A DNA stretch of 64,000 bases. Origin: Noviherbaspirillum aerium (lineage in GTDB: Bacteria > Pseudomonadota > Gammaproteobacteria > Burkholderiales > Burkholderiaceae_D). The notes below the pieces were generated by a model, which saw only the letters and a program-made list of their open reading frames with translations, did no database searches and was not told the DNA's origin. Positions within the stretch are counted from its first letter, which is position 1, and the number at the start of each line of letters is the position of its first letter. Location: contig NZ_VFAH01000003.1 in NCBI RefSeq assembly GCF_008929045.1, positions 62,001 to 126,000 on the forward strand. The letters are read 5' to 3'. Shown one piece after another: positions 56,431 through 64,000 of this stretch. A program made the position numbers and the translations under genes.

Positions 56431-57102
56431 CTAGGTATTTCTCTGGGCGTCGGCCAGGCAGACAGCCCTAACGAAAGCGGTAATCTTTGCGGGATCCTTG
56501 ATGCCTTTGGAGAGTTCGACGCCGCTGCTGACGTCGACGGCGTGCGGCCGTACCTGAAGCACCGCTTCAGTGACGTTTTGCGCGCTCAAGCCACCACTCA
56601 AAACGACCCGAGGCGCGAGCTCTTTTGGGATGAGAGACCAATCGAAAACCTTTCCACCGCCGCCATAACCGTCGACAAGGGCGTCGAGCAGCAAACCGGC
56701 AAACAAGGGGCCGGCGGCGCGGTAACTTTCATCGTATTTTAGCAAATCGGCGGCGGTCATATCCGGCCCCACCCGAATCGCGCGCATGAACGGGCGGGAA
56801 ACCGCCTCGGCCGCCGAGCGGCATTGTTCCGGCGTTTCATCGCCATGGAATTGCAGCATGGACACGGGCGCGATGCGGACCACTTCCCTTACTTCGTCCG
56901 GAGAAGCATTGACGAACAGGCCGACCGTAGTGATGTAGGCCGGAACAGCGGCGATCAGGGCAGCCGCAGCCTCCGGCGCGATATAGCGGGGACTCTTGGC
57001 ATAAAACACAAAACCGATCGCGTCGGCGCCGGCCGCAATAACGGCCTGCAGGTCCTGGGGACGGGTAATGCCGCAGATCTTTGCTCGGGTACGGGAAGTC
57101 AT
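56431..57102 (-). CDS. trpF: Phosphoribosylanthranilate isomerase
   Basis: TrpF carries out the Amadori rearrangement in tryptophan synthesis. The 223-residue barrel is stand-alone, not fused to trpC. The general base Cys is Cys10 (RAKICGITRPQDLQA) and the catalytic Asp lies in HAVDVSSGVE near the C-terminus. The ATG is at 57100-57102, 57 bases behind truA. No other trp genes (trpE, G, D, C) are in the window. Confidence 0.96.
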   Translation of the reverse strand: MTSRTRAKICGITRPQDLQAVIAAGADAIGFVFYAKSPRYIAPEAAAALIAAVPAYITTVGLFVNASPDEVREVVRIAPVSMLQFHGDETPEQCRSAAEAVSRPFMRAIRVGPDMTAADLLKYDESYRAAGPLFAGLLLDALVDGYGGGGKVFDWSLIPKELAPRVVLSGGLSAQNVTEAVLQVRPHAVDVSSGVELSKGIKDPAKITAFVRAVCLADAQRNT

Positions 57103-57159
57103 GGAATCGAAAATGGGAAATCGGACAGCCGTATTATGCGCCTGAGGCGGGACGGCTTG

Positions 57160-57963
57160 CTAAAACCATGGCAGCGCGGAAGAACCCTCCTGCGGCAACG
57201 CCCACTTGGCATCGTATTCGATTCTCGCCAGGTACAAGCCGTCCGGCATGAATGTCGGTGCGGCCAGGCTGCGATCACGCTTGTCGAGAATGCCGGCCAG
57301 CCATTGAGGAGACTGATTCCCGTTTCCCACCACGATCAGGGATCCGACAATGTTGCGCACCATGTGATGCAGGAAAGCGCTGGCGGTCAGCGTGAATACG
57401 ATGAGGTCGCCGCGCCGCTCTATGCGGATGTCATGCATGGTTTTAACCGGCGACTTGGCCTGGCATTCCGCCGCCCGGAACGCCGAGAAATCATGCGTGC
57501 CGAGCAGGCATGCTGCGGCTTCCCGCATTGGCTCCACCTGCAGGGGACGAAACACCCAGCCAGCCTTGCCGGCAAGCAGCGGCATGCGCACGGGATGGTT
57601 GTAAAGCGCGTAATGGTAGGTCCGGGAACGGGCGCTGAAGCGTGCGTGGAATGCCTCTTCTCCGCTACCGTCCACTTCCTTCGCCCAGCGAATAGCGATA
57701 GAGGCAGGCAGGAAGGCATTGACGCCGCGCACCCAGGAAAACGTATCACGCTTGAGGTCGGTATCGAAATGCACTACCTGTTCCAGCGCATGCACCCCGG
57801 TATCGGTGCGCCCGGCGCAGGTGGTGGAGATGTCGGTCAGAGCAAAACGCTTGATCGCCGATTCCAATGTGTCCTGCACGGTCTTGCCGTGGGGCTGCGT
57901 CTGCCAGCCATGCCAGTGGGCGCCGTCATACTGGACGCCAAGCGCAATGCGTTTCAATTCCAC
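57160..57963 (-). CDS. truA: tRNA pseudouridine synthase A
   Basis: TruA makes pseudouridine at positions 38-40 of the tRNA anticodon stem. The 267-residue product has the catalytic Asp54 in [15 protein letters not shown] and the C-terminal [13 protein letters not shown] motif. The start is a GTG at 57961-57963. It lies directly behind the fimV terminator, so it either has its own promoter or receives read-through. Confidence 0.96.
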   Translation of the reverse strand: MELKRIALGVQYDGAHWHGWQTQPHGKTVQDTLESAIKRFALTDISTTCAGRTDTGVHALEQVVHFDTDLKRDTFSWVRGVNAFLPASIAIRWAKEVDGSGEEAFHARFSARSRTYHYALYNHPVRMPLLAGKAGWVFRPLQVEPMREAAACLLGTHDFSAFRAAECQAKSPVKTMHDIRIERRGDLIVFTLTASAFLHHMVRNIVGSLIVVGNGNQSPQWLAGILDKRDRSLAAPTFMPDGLYLARIEYDAKWALPQEGSSALPWF

Positions 57964-57981
57964 TCCAGTTCATCCAAAAAG

Positions 57982-58013
57982 AAAACGGGCGCAAGCTCGG
58001 CTGCGCCCGTTTT
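57982..58013 (-). terminator. Intrinsic terminator of fimV
   Basis: A 12-bp perfect stem on the minus strand, AAAACGGGCGCA with TGCGCCCGTTTT, with an 8-base loop and TTTTCTTTTT overlapping its end. It lies between fimV and the truA start. Confidence 0.93.
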
Positions 58014-58029
58014 TCATTCGCCGTGCAAC

Positions 58030-61000
58030 TCAGGCAAGTTCAAGCAGCAGGGATTTGGCCCGCTCGCTCTGTTCCGGACTGCCGCCCTTCAGCACTTCAT
58101 CAAGAAGTTCACGCGCGCCTTCCTTGTCGCCGATTTCCTGATAGGCGATGGCCAGGTCGAGCTTGGTTTCCATCTCCGCGCTGTTGATGCTCAGATCAAG
58201 GTCATTCAGCCCGTCTGCGTCAAGTCCTCCGGTAGAGCCCGAAAGATCGTACTGGGATGAACCACCCGCGTCCTTCGGGTTGAGTTCCAGGCTGATCCCG
58301 GACAGATCGAAATCCAGCGGGTCACTGGAAGCACCTGCGGAGGCTGGTGCCGGCGTGTCGGACACTTCGCCGAGTTCAGGGATATCGAGATTGAACGGCG
58401 ACGGCGCAGCAGGCAAGTCGACGTTCAGCGCGAACGGGTCGTCGGTGTTTCCGTCAGCCTTGGCACTTGCCGCCGGGTCGACATCATCCAGCGAGAAATC
58501 GAGATCCTTGATTCCCGGAAGGTCAATGGGTTCCGCCGGCGCCGCTGCCTGGTTCTGAAGATTCGGCAGGTTCAACTCGAAGTCGGCCAAGTCATCGTCT
58601 GACATCTCCGCCTCGGCAGTATCCGCGGCAGGCTTGAAGGCACCGACTGTTTCGGCCGGCTTTTCCTTGTCTGTGGAAAGCGAATCGAGGAAATCAAAAT
58701 CGATGGAGCTCAGTTCAGGAAGCGGTTCCGCTGCAGCGGCAGGTGTCTGCGGCATCGATGGCACCGGAGTCATGTTCAGGCCGTCGAGGTCGAAGTCCAG
58801 GTCGTTGGACAAGGACTCGGGCTGTTCCGGCTCCGCCTTTGCTTCCGTGCCTGCATCCGTTCCGATGTCCAGTTCACTCATCGGTTCGAAATCGAGTTCG
58901 TTCTTGCCATCTGACGGCGCGTCTTCCCTGGCGTCTTTCACATCGGCAGGAACGTCCGCCGGCATCCCGGTATTGGTGAAGTACGACGTATCGGTCTCGA
59001 GCGAATTGATGGCCTGCAGCGTAGAGTTGTCCGTTTGGGTCGAGGAAAGCAGCGTTGCGAGCCCCTGCTCTTCCAGCGGCCGCGTCGGCGCCAGCAGTCC
59101 GTCTTCCGGCTTCTCGTCCGCATCGGACTTGCCGCTCGCATACAGCGGATTATTCGGATCGATGGCGACGCCCAGGGCGACGGCCTGTGCCCATTCCGGA
59201 CCCTCGCCCTTGGTCAGGCCATAGAGTTCGGTCGCCAAGACCTCAAATGCACGCAGGTCCTTGCGGTTGGAGTAGATTTCGAGGAGCTTGACACGAACCG
59301 CATGGCGCTCTGGCTGGGTGCGCAAAGCCTCTTTGAGAATTTCTTCCGCCTGCGCATCCCGTCCGTAAGCGATGTAGACATCGGCCTCGGCCACCGGATC
59401 GACTTCATTGGAGTCGAGCTGGCTTGCCGACGGCGTGAAGCTGGAGTTGAACACGCTGTTGTTGGTATCGACCGTCTGACCGCCGGTGGAGCCGAAGAGT
59501 GAATTTGCCTTCAGGCTGGAATCGGTAATAAGACTGTCTTCGAACTGCTTGCTTTCCTTTTTGCGCCGGGCACGATAGATGCCCAGTGCGCCGAGGGCGA
59601 CGAGCAATGCGCCGACTCCCGGCAGGGCCAGCGGATTCTCGGTCAGCGATTCGATGAAACTCGGCTCCGGCGGTGCAGGCGGCGGAGTCAGCGGCTTGGC
59701 TTTTGCGGGAGCGGGAGTTGCCGGTGCGGCGGCAGTTGGCGCAGGCGCTTCCGCCGGTTTTTCGGCCGGCGCGGATGCGGCCGGTGCTGATTCGGCCGGT
59801 GCGGATGCGGCCGGTGCGGCAGGAACGTTTGCTGGGGTTGGGGTTGATGGTGCTGGTGCGGCTGCAGACGGCGCAGCAGCCACAGCGCCGGCGGCGGCCT
59901 TGCCTCCATCGGCAAGCGGCGCTTCGGCTTGCTTCTGCTGTTCTGCCAAGCTCTTGTTCTTGACCTCAAGCAGTTTTTGCAGCTCGCTGACGTTCTTTTC
60001 CAGTTCCTTTACGCGCATGTTGGCTTCAGCGGCCGCCTTTTCCTGCGCAATGCGATCCTCGGCGGACCCGCCGGCGGCGCGCTTGTCCGCATTGGCGCCG
60101 GCTGCCGGCATGGCATTGGACAGCTTGAGTTTGTCTCGGGAATCCGCCGCAGGGGACGACTGCTCTTCGACTTTGGCATTGATCCTGCCGCCGGCGCTCT
60201 GCCGGCCTTCGCCGGATTTCTGCGCGGAGCCCGCAGCCACCTGTCCGGCGAGCTTGCTGCGGTAATTATTGAAGTCCGCAGCCTGGGCCACGACAATGCT
60301 GCGTGCTTCCGTTCCGCTGACCGCCCTGGCGGTGTCCTCGCCGGGAACGGACAGGATCTGGCCAGCCTTGAGGCGGTTCATGTTCTCGCCGGCGAATGCA
60401 TCGGGGTTCGTACGGTACAGCGCCACCAGCATCTGGTCCAGTGAAACACCGCTCGGCTTTACGCGCCCGGCGATGCGCGCCAGGGTATCGCCGCTGCGTA
60501 CCTTGTAATCGCCTGGTGTCCCCGCAGCCGGTTCCTCGCCTGTACGCGTCGCACGCGGTGCTGCAGGGACCGGAGCAGGAGTGGAGGCAGCCGCCGACGC
60601 ACGGCGTCCAGGCGCGGCCTCGGCACCCTGCTGTGCAGGCAGGCTTTGCTGCTGCGTCCTTGCCGCCGTATCAGGAATACCTACCGTCGACGGAGCGACT
60701 TGCGCAGACTGGGCGGTGCGCAGGTCGGCGGGGTCCAGCAGGAAGGTGTATTCACGGACAAGGCGTCCGTTCGGGCCGGACATCTCGAGCAGCAGATCGA
60801 CGAAGGGTTCATTCAACGGCTGGCCGGAAGTAACACGAATCACGGGACGATCGCCACGCTGTTCGACAGAAAACCTCAGGGATGCCAAGGCAGCGTTGTA
60901 ATCGATGTTTGCCTGACGAAAGGTTTCGGGAGAGGCAAGCCGCGCCGTCAGGGAGCCGAGCTCGCCCTTGGAAACGGACGTTAACTCAATTTCTGCACGC

Positions 61001-61143
61001 AATGGCTGCCCGAGGGATGACAGCACCGTCAGTTTGCCTAATCCGGCGGCATAGGAACTGGAAAACAGCAATGCCGACGCAACGGCGGCACTGATCGTTT
61101 TCAAAGTGAATGCGCGGATTGACGGTTGCTTTTGTGAATGCAT
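58030..61143 (-). CDS. fimV: FimV family protein: LysM domain, one membrane helix, TPR C-terminus
   Basis: FimV is an inner membrane protein of type IV pilus and polar organisation systems. The product is about 1037 residues from the ATG at 61141-61143. It has a signal sequence, an N-terminal FimV domain (GKLTVLSSLGQPLRAEIELT), a periplasmic LysM (DYKVRSGDTLARIAGRV, near 215-280 of the mature numbering), a coiled coil (VKELEKNVSELQKLLEVKNK) and a Pro/Ala-rich stretch. A transmembrane helix (LPGVGALLVALGALGIY) leads to a long acidic cytoplasmic part with TPR-like ends (LDLAIAYQEIGDKEGARELL). Longer starts at 61155, 61164 and 61212 are open. No pilus genes are in the window. Confidence 0.93.
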   Translation of the reverse strand: MHSQKQPSIRAFTLKTISAAVASALLFSSSYAAGLGKLTVLSSLGQPLRAEIELTSVSKGELGSLTARLASPETFRQANIDYNAALASLRFSVEQRGDRPVIRVTSGQPLNEPFVDLLLEMSGPNGRLVREYTFLLDPADLRTAQSAQVAPSTVGIPDTAARTQQQSLPAQQGAEAAPGRRASAAASTPAPVPAAPRATRTGEEPAAGTPGDYKVRSGDTLARIAGRVKPSGVSLDQMLVALYRTNPDAFAGENMNRLKAGQILSVPGEDTARAVSGTEARSIVVAQAADFNNYRSKLAGQVAAGSAQKSGEGRQSAGGRINAKVEEQSSPAADSRDKLKLSNAMPAAGANADKRAAGGSAEDRIAQEKAAAEANMRVKELEKNVSELQKLLEVKNKSLAEQQKQAEAPLADGGKAAAGAVAAAPSAAAPAPSTPTPANVPAAPAASAPAESAPAASAPAEKPAEAPAPTAAAPATPAPAKAKPLTPPPAPPEPSFIESLTENPLALPGVGALLVALGALGIYRARRKKESKQFEDSLITDSSLKANSLFGSTGGQTVDTNNSVFNSSFTPSASQLDSNEVDPVAEADVYIAYGRDAQAEEILKEALRTQPERHAVRVKLLEIYSNRKDLRAFEVLATELYGLTKGEGPEWAQAVALGVAIDPNNPLYASGKSDADEKPEDGLLAPTRPLEEQGLATLLSSTQTDNSTLQAINSLETDTSYFTNTGMPADVPADVKDAREDAPSDGKNELDFEPMSELDIGTDAGTEAKAEPEQPESLSNDLDFDLDGLNMTPVPSMPQTPAAAAEPLPELSSIDFDFLDSLSTDKEKPAETVGAFKPAADTAEAEMSDDDLADFELNLPNLQNQAAAPAEPIDLPGIKDLDFSLDDVDPAASAKADGNTDDPFALNVDLPAAPSPFNLDIPELGEVSDTPAPASAGASSDPLDFDLSGISLELNPKDAGGSSQYDLSGSTGGLDADGLNDLDLSINSAEMETKLDLAIAYQEIGDKEGARELLDEVLKGGSPEQSERAKSLLLELA

Positions 61144-61344
61144 GTTGGATGGCATAGGGGGCATTCCGTTTGCGGAGATGGCGAGGTGGCGGGTACGACG
61201 CCAATTTAACATTGTTCGGAGGAACTTTCACCATATCATCATGGACTTAGGCACGCAAGTGTAACCAAAGTACCAACTTCGACGAGCGTTCGTGACAGTC
61301 TATATACGATAGTCGGCAATTGCTGTTGTGCTTTGACAACGAGA

Positions 61345-61394
61345 CTGGGGCCTGCGGACACCGGTCGTACATTCCGGTATTCCGCAGGCCCCAG
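61345..61394. repeat. 14-bp perfect inverted repeat between asd and fimV
   Basis: CTGGGGCCTGCGGA (61345-61358) and TCCGCAGGCCCCAG (61381-61394) are exact reverse complements, with an inner ACCGG/CCGGT pair in the loop. It lies 24 bases behind the asd stop. There is no T-run on the minus strand. Confidence 0.75.
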
Positions 61395-61418
61395 CGTTTA
61401 GATGTTACTCGCGAACGA

Positions 61419-62555
61419 TCAGTTGTCGAGCACGATGCGCAGCATGCGGCGCAGCGGTTCGGCGGCACCCCACAGGAGCTGATCGCCGACGGTGAACGCG
61501 GACAAGTACTCGCCGCCCATCTGCATCTTGCGCAGGCGGCCGACCGGGATGGTCAGGCTGCCTGTTACGGCTGCCGGCGTCAGATCCTTCATCGATGCTT
61601 CACGGGTGTTCGGCACGACCTTGGCCCACTGGTTGTTGTCGGCGATGATGCCTTCGATTTCGTCAAGCGGCACGTCCTTCCTGAGCTTGATCGTCAGCGC
61701 CTGGGAATGGCAGCGCATCGCACCGATGCGTACGCACAAGCCGTCCACAGGAATGGCGGACTTGGCGGAAGCGCCGAAACCTTCGCCGCGTCCGAGAATC
61801 TTGTTGGTTTCCGCGCCGCCCTTCCACTCTTCCTTGGAGACACCATTGCCCAGATCCTTGTCAATCCACGGAATCAGGTTGCCGCCGAGCGGAACGCCGA
61901 ACTGCTTGGTTTCCTCTGCCGACATGGAATGCTGCTTGGCAAGCACCTTGCGGTCGATTTCCAGGATGGCGGAAGCGGGGTCATCGAGCAGCGCCTTGAC
62001 CTCGGCATTGATGGAGCCGAACTGCGTCAGCAGTTCGCGCATGTGCTGTGCGCCGCCGCCGGAAGCCGCCTGGTAAGTCATGGAAGTCATCCATTCGACG
62101 AGGTCGTTCTGGAACAGGCCGCCCAGTCCCATCAGCATGCATGAGACCGTGCAGTTGCCGCCGACGTAGTTCTTGACGCCGCGCTTGAGCGCGTCCTTGA
62201 TGACATTCAGGTTGACCGGATCGAGAACGATGATCGCGTCTTCCTTCATGCGCAGCGTGGATGCCGCATCGATCCAGTAACCGTTCCAGCCGGCGCCGCG
62301 CAGCTTGGGATAAATCTCGGTCGTGTAGTCACCGCCCTGGCAGGTAATAATGATGTCGCATTTCTTCAGCTCATCAATATTATTTGCATCTTTCAGTGTG
62401 GTTTCGTTTTTCGCCATCGCCGGCGCTTTGCCGCCGGTGTTGGATGTCGAAAAGAATACCGGCTCGATATGAGCGAAATCGCCCTCTTCCTGCATGCGCT
62501 GCATCAGGACCGAGCCCACCATACCACGCCAACCCACCAGGCCTACTAACTTCAC
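61419..62555 (-). CDS. asd: Aspartate-semialdehyde dehydrogenase
   Basis: Asd reduces aspartyl phosphate to aspartate semialdehyde, the branch to lysine, diaminopimelate, methionine and threonine. The 378-residue product has the NADP site [17 protein letters not shown] at the start and the catalytic Cys135 in [12 protein letters not shown]. The start is a GTG at 62553-62555 with a good GGGAG ribosome binding site. The open frame continues to 62570 but would begin inside that site. It lies 39 bases behind leuB. Confidence 0.97.
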   Translation of the reverse strand: MKLVGLVGWRGMVGSVLMQRMQEEGDFAHIEPVFFSTSNTGGKAPAMAKNETTLKDANNIDELKKCDIIITCQGGDYTTEIYPKLRGAGWNGYWIDAASTLRMKEDAIIVLDPVNLNVIKDALKRGVKNYVGGNCTVSCMLMGLGGLFQNDLVEWMTSMTYQAASGGGAQHMRELLTQFGSINAEVKALLDDPASAILEIDRKVLAKQHSMSAEETKQFGVPLGGNLIPWIDKDLGNGVSKEEWKGGAETNKILGRGEGFGASAKSAIPVDGLCVRIGAMRCHSQALTIKLRKDVPLDEIEGIIADNNQWAKVVPNTREASMKDLTPAAVTGSLTIPVGRLRKMQMGGEYLSAFTVGDQLLWGAAEPLRRMLRIVLDN

Positions 62556-62594
62556 GATTTTCTCCCTCAAGTGCCCATCAAAAAAAACGACTCA

Positions 62595-63665
62595 TTACCT
62601 TAGCGCCTGCACCACGGCATCGCCCATCTCCTTGGTGCCGACCTTGGTCGTACCCTCTTCATAGATGTCCGGCGTGCGCAGGCCCTGTGCCAGTACTGCC
62701 TTGACCGCGTTCTCGATGCGGTCGGCCTGTTCGGCCCTGTTCAGCGAGAAGCGCAGCATCATCGCTGCCGACAGGATGGTCGCCAGCGGATTGGCGACGC
62801 CCTTGCCGGCGATGTCGGGCGCCGAACCATGCGACGGCTCGTACAAGCCCTTGTTGTTCGCATCCAGAGACGCCGACGGCAGCATGCCGATCGAACCGGT
62901 CAGCATCGCCGCCGCATCGGAAAGGATATCGCCGAACATGTTGCCCGTGACGATGACATCGAATTTTTTCGGCGCGCGCACCAGCTGCATCGCCGCATTG
63001 TCGACATACATGTGATCCAGCGTCACGTCCGGATATTCCTTGTGGACGTCGGTAACGATGTCTTTCCAGAACTGGAAGGTTTCCAGTACGTTGGCCTTGT
63101 CCACGCTGGTCAGGCGCTTGCCGCGCTTGCGGGCGGCCTGGAAGGCGACATGCGCGATACGGCGGATTTCTGTTTCCGCATAGCGCATGGTGTCAAAACC
63201 TTCACGCTCGCCCTTGAACGCGCCATCGGGTGCGGTACGCACGCCGCGCGGCTGACCGAAATAGATATCCCCGGTCAATTCGCGGATGATCAGGATATCG
63301 AGTCCCGATACGACCTCGGGTTTGAGGGTCGATGCGCCGGCCAGTTCCGGATAAAGAATCGCGGGACGCAGATTCGCGAAAAGATTGAGGTTCTTGCGCA
63401 GGCCGAGAATCGCCTGCTCGGGGCGCAACGGGCGTTCCAGCTTGTCATACTTCCAATCGCCGACAGCGCCGAACAGGACTGCATCGGCGGCTTTCGCCAG
63501 CGCCAGCGTTGCTTCCGGCAGCGGATGGCCGCTGGCCTCGTAGCCCGCGCCGCCGACGGGAGCGGTTTCCATTTCAAATTTTTCATCCAGCGCGTTCAGC
63601 ACGCGAACTGCCTGCTCGATGATTTCCGGTCCGATGCCGTCGCCCGGCAAGATTGCGATTTTCAT
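62595..63665 (-). CDS. leuB: 3-isopropylmalate dehydrogenase
   Basis: LeuB oxidises and decarboxylates 3-isopropylmalate to 2-oxoisocaproate with NAD+. The 356-residue product has [20 protein letters not shown], the [10 protein letters not shown] and [20 protein letters not shown] segments of the substrate site, and the NAD site [14 protein letters not shown]. The ATG is at 63663-63665. It lies 97 bases behind leuD. Its partner leuA is some 32 kb away in this window. Confidence 0.97.
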   Translation of the reverse strand: MKIAILPGDGIGPEIIEQAVRVLNALDEKFEMETAPVGGAGYEASGHPLPEATLALAKAADAVLFGAVGDWKYDKLERPLRPEQAILGLRKNLNLFANLRPAILYPELAGASTLKPEVVSGLDILIIRELTGDIYFGQPRGVRTAPDGAFKGEREGFDTMRYAETEIRRIAHVAFQAARKRGKRLTSVDKANVLETFQFWKDIVTDVHKEYPDVTLDHMYVDNAAMQLVRAPKKFDVIVTGNMFGDILSDAAAMLTGSIGMLPSASLDANNKGLYEPSHGSAPDIAGKGVANPLATILSAAMMLRFSLNRAEQADRIENAVKAVLAQGLRTPDIYEEGTTKVGTKEMGDAVVQALR

Positions 63666-63762
63666 TGTTCTATTCTCAAAACCTAAAATGTTCGATCATC
63701 CGGTCAGGCCGAAAGCAAGCGACTGGCTGCAATCGCGATCCTTCGCCGACGCGGCCAGGCGT

Positions 63763-64000
63763 TTAGATGGTGTTGGCCAGCCACGGATGCGATGCCAGGT
63801 GGCGCTCTTCGAATGCACGGATCTTGTCCGCCTGACGCAACGTGAGGCCGATATCGTCCAGGCCGTTGAGCAGGCAATACTTGCGGAATCCATCCACCTC
63901 GAACGGGAAGCTGGCGCTGCCGTTGACGGTGCGCACCGCTTGCGCTTCCAGGTCGACCACCAGGCGATATCCCGGGAATGCCTTGACTTCATTGAACAAC
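63763..64000 (-). CDS. leuD: 3-isopropylmalate dehydratase small subunit, C-terminal part
   Basis: The last 78 residues of LeuD, the small subunit of the isopropylmalate isomerase, cut by the right edge of the window. The family end is clear ([20 protein letters not shown], then [14 protein letters not shown]). leuC is expected beyond the edge. It heads the leuD-leuB-asd set on the minus strand. Confidence 0.92.
   Translation of the reverse strand, partial: LFNEVKAFPGYRLVVDLEAQAVRTVNGSASFPFEVDGFRKYCLLNGLDDIGLTLRQADKIRAFEERHLASHPWLANTI

Overview
The window reads as a stretch of core chromosome from a betaproteobacterium of the order Burkholderiales, most likely family Oxalobacteraceae (Herbaspirillum, Noviherbaspirillum or Massilia relatives). 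I infer this from gene order that I know from that order: tpiA-secG-tRNA-Leu-nuoA..N with a DUF2818 gene behind nuoN; rpsO-pnp; ilvI-ilvH-ilvC..pssA-leuA; a sigma factor-DUF3619-DUF3106-RDD set; and leuD-leuB-asd-fimV-truA-trpF-trpB-trpA-accD-folC-SPOR-cvpA-purF..metZ. No species call is possible from the sequence alone. I see no IS element, prophage or CRISPR array.

Layout. 1-4.3 kb: the N-terminal part of a CoA-transferase subunit, a PAS-LuxR regulator, a thioesterase, a short-chain dehydrogenase and ETF-ubiquinone oxidoreductase, a fatty acid or ketone body oxidation neighbourhood that feeds electrons to quinone. 4.3-20 kb: the complete 14-gene complex I operon on the minus strand, with DUF2818 and NUDIX genes at its tail. 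20-22.5 kb: tRNA-Leu(GAG), secG, tpiA and a quinone oxidoreductase. 22.7-25.1 kb: a PAS-PAS-GAF-GGDEF diguanylate cyclase. 25.3-28 kb: pnp and rpsO. 28-36 kb: a small lipoprotein, then leuA, pssA, a SIMPL-domain protein and ilvC-ilvH-ilvI. 36.5-42.2 kb, plus strand: an RNA polymerase sigma factor with DUF3619, DUF3106 and RDD proteins, then a lipase-like hydrolase, a fasciclin protein, a TetR regulator and a LOG-family protein. 42.3-50.1 kb: metZ and purF, separated by a plus-strand signalling block (PAS, degenerate receiver, and a 1117-residue REC-GAF-GAF-PAS-GGDEF-EAL protein). 50.1-64 kb: cvpA back to leuD on the minus strand.

How the genes work together. Complex I and ETF-QO are two separate entries of electrons into the quinone pool. 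The ilv and leu genes, split over two places in the window, make the branched-chain amino acids. trpFBA, asd, metZ, purF and folC supply tryptophan, the aspartate family, methionine, purines and folates. accD and pssA feed membrane lipid synthesis. Two cyclic-di-GMP genes are placed inside otherwise conserved housekeeping order.

Most interesting signal. Upstream of leuA a 25-codon minus-strand ORF (30397-30474) ends in Leu-Leu-Arg-Leu-Leu-Val-Arg. Two of these leucines use CTA, and the stop codon lies in the loop of a perfect 6-bp hairpin. A promoter with a good -10 box lies only 7 nt upstream of its ATG and there is no ribosome binding site, so it would be a leaderless leader peptide that senses leucine. 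A second short ORF with a sequesterable ribosome binding site follows just before leuA. Other points: a receiver whose phospho-acceptor is Asn, two GGDEF genes each followed by a large inverted repeat with TAGAGCGG at its left edge, and several long hairpins between the genes of the trp-accD-folC-fimV cluster.
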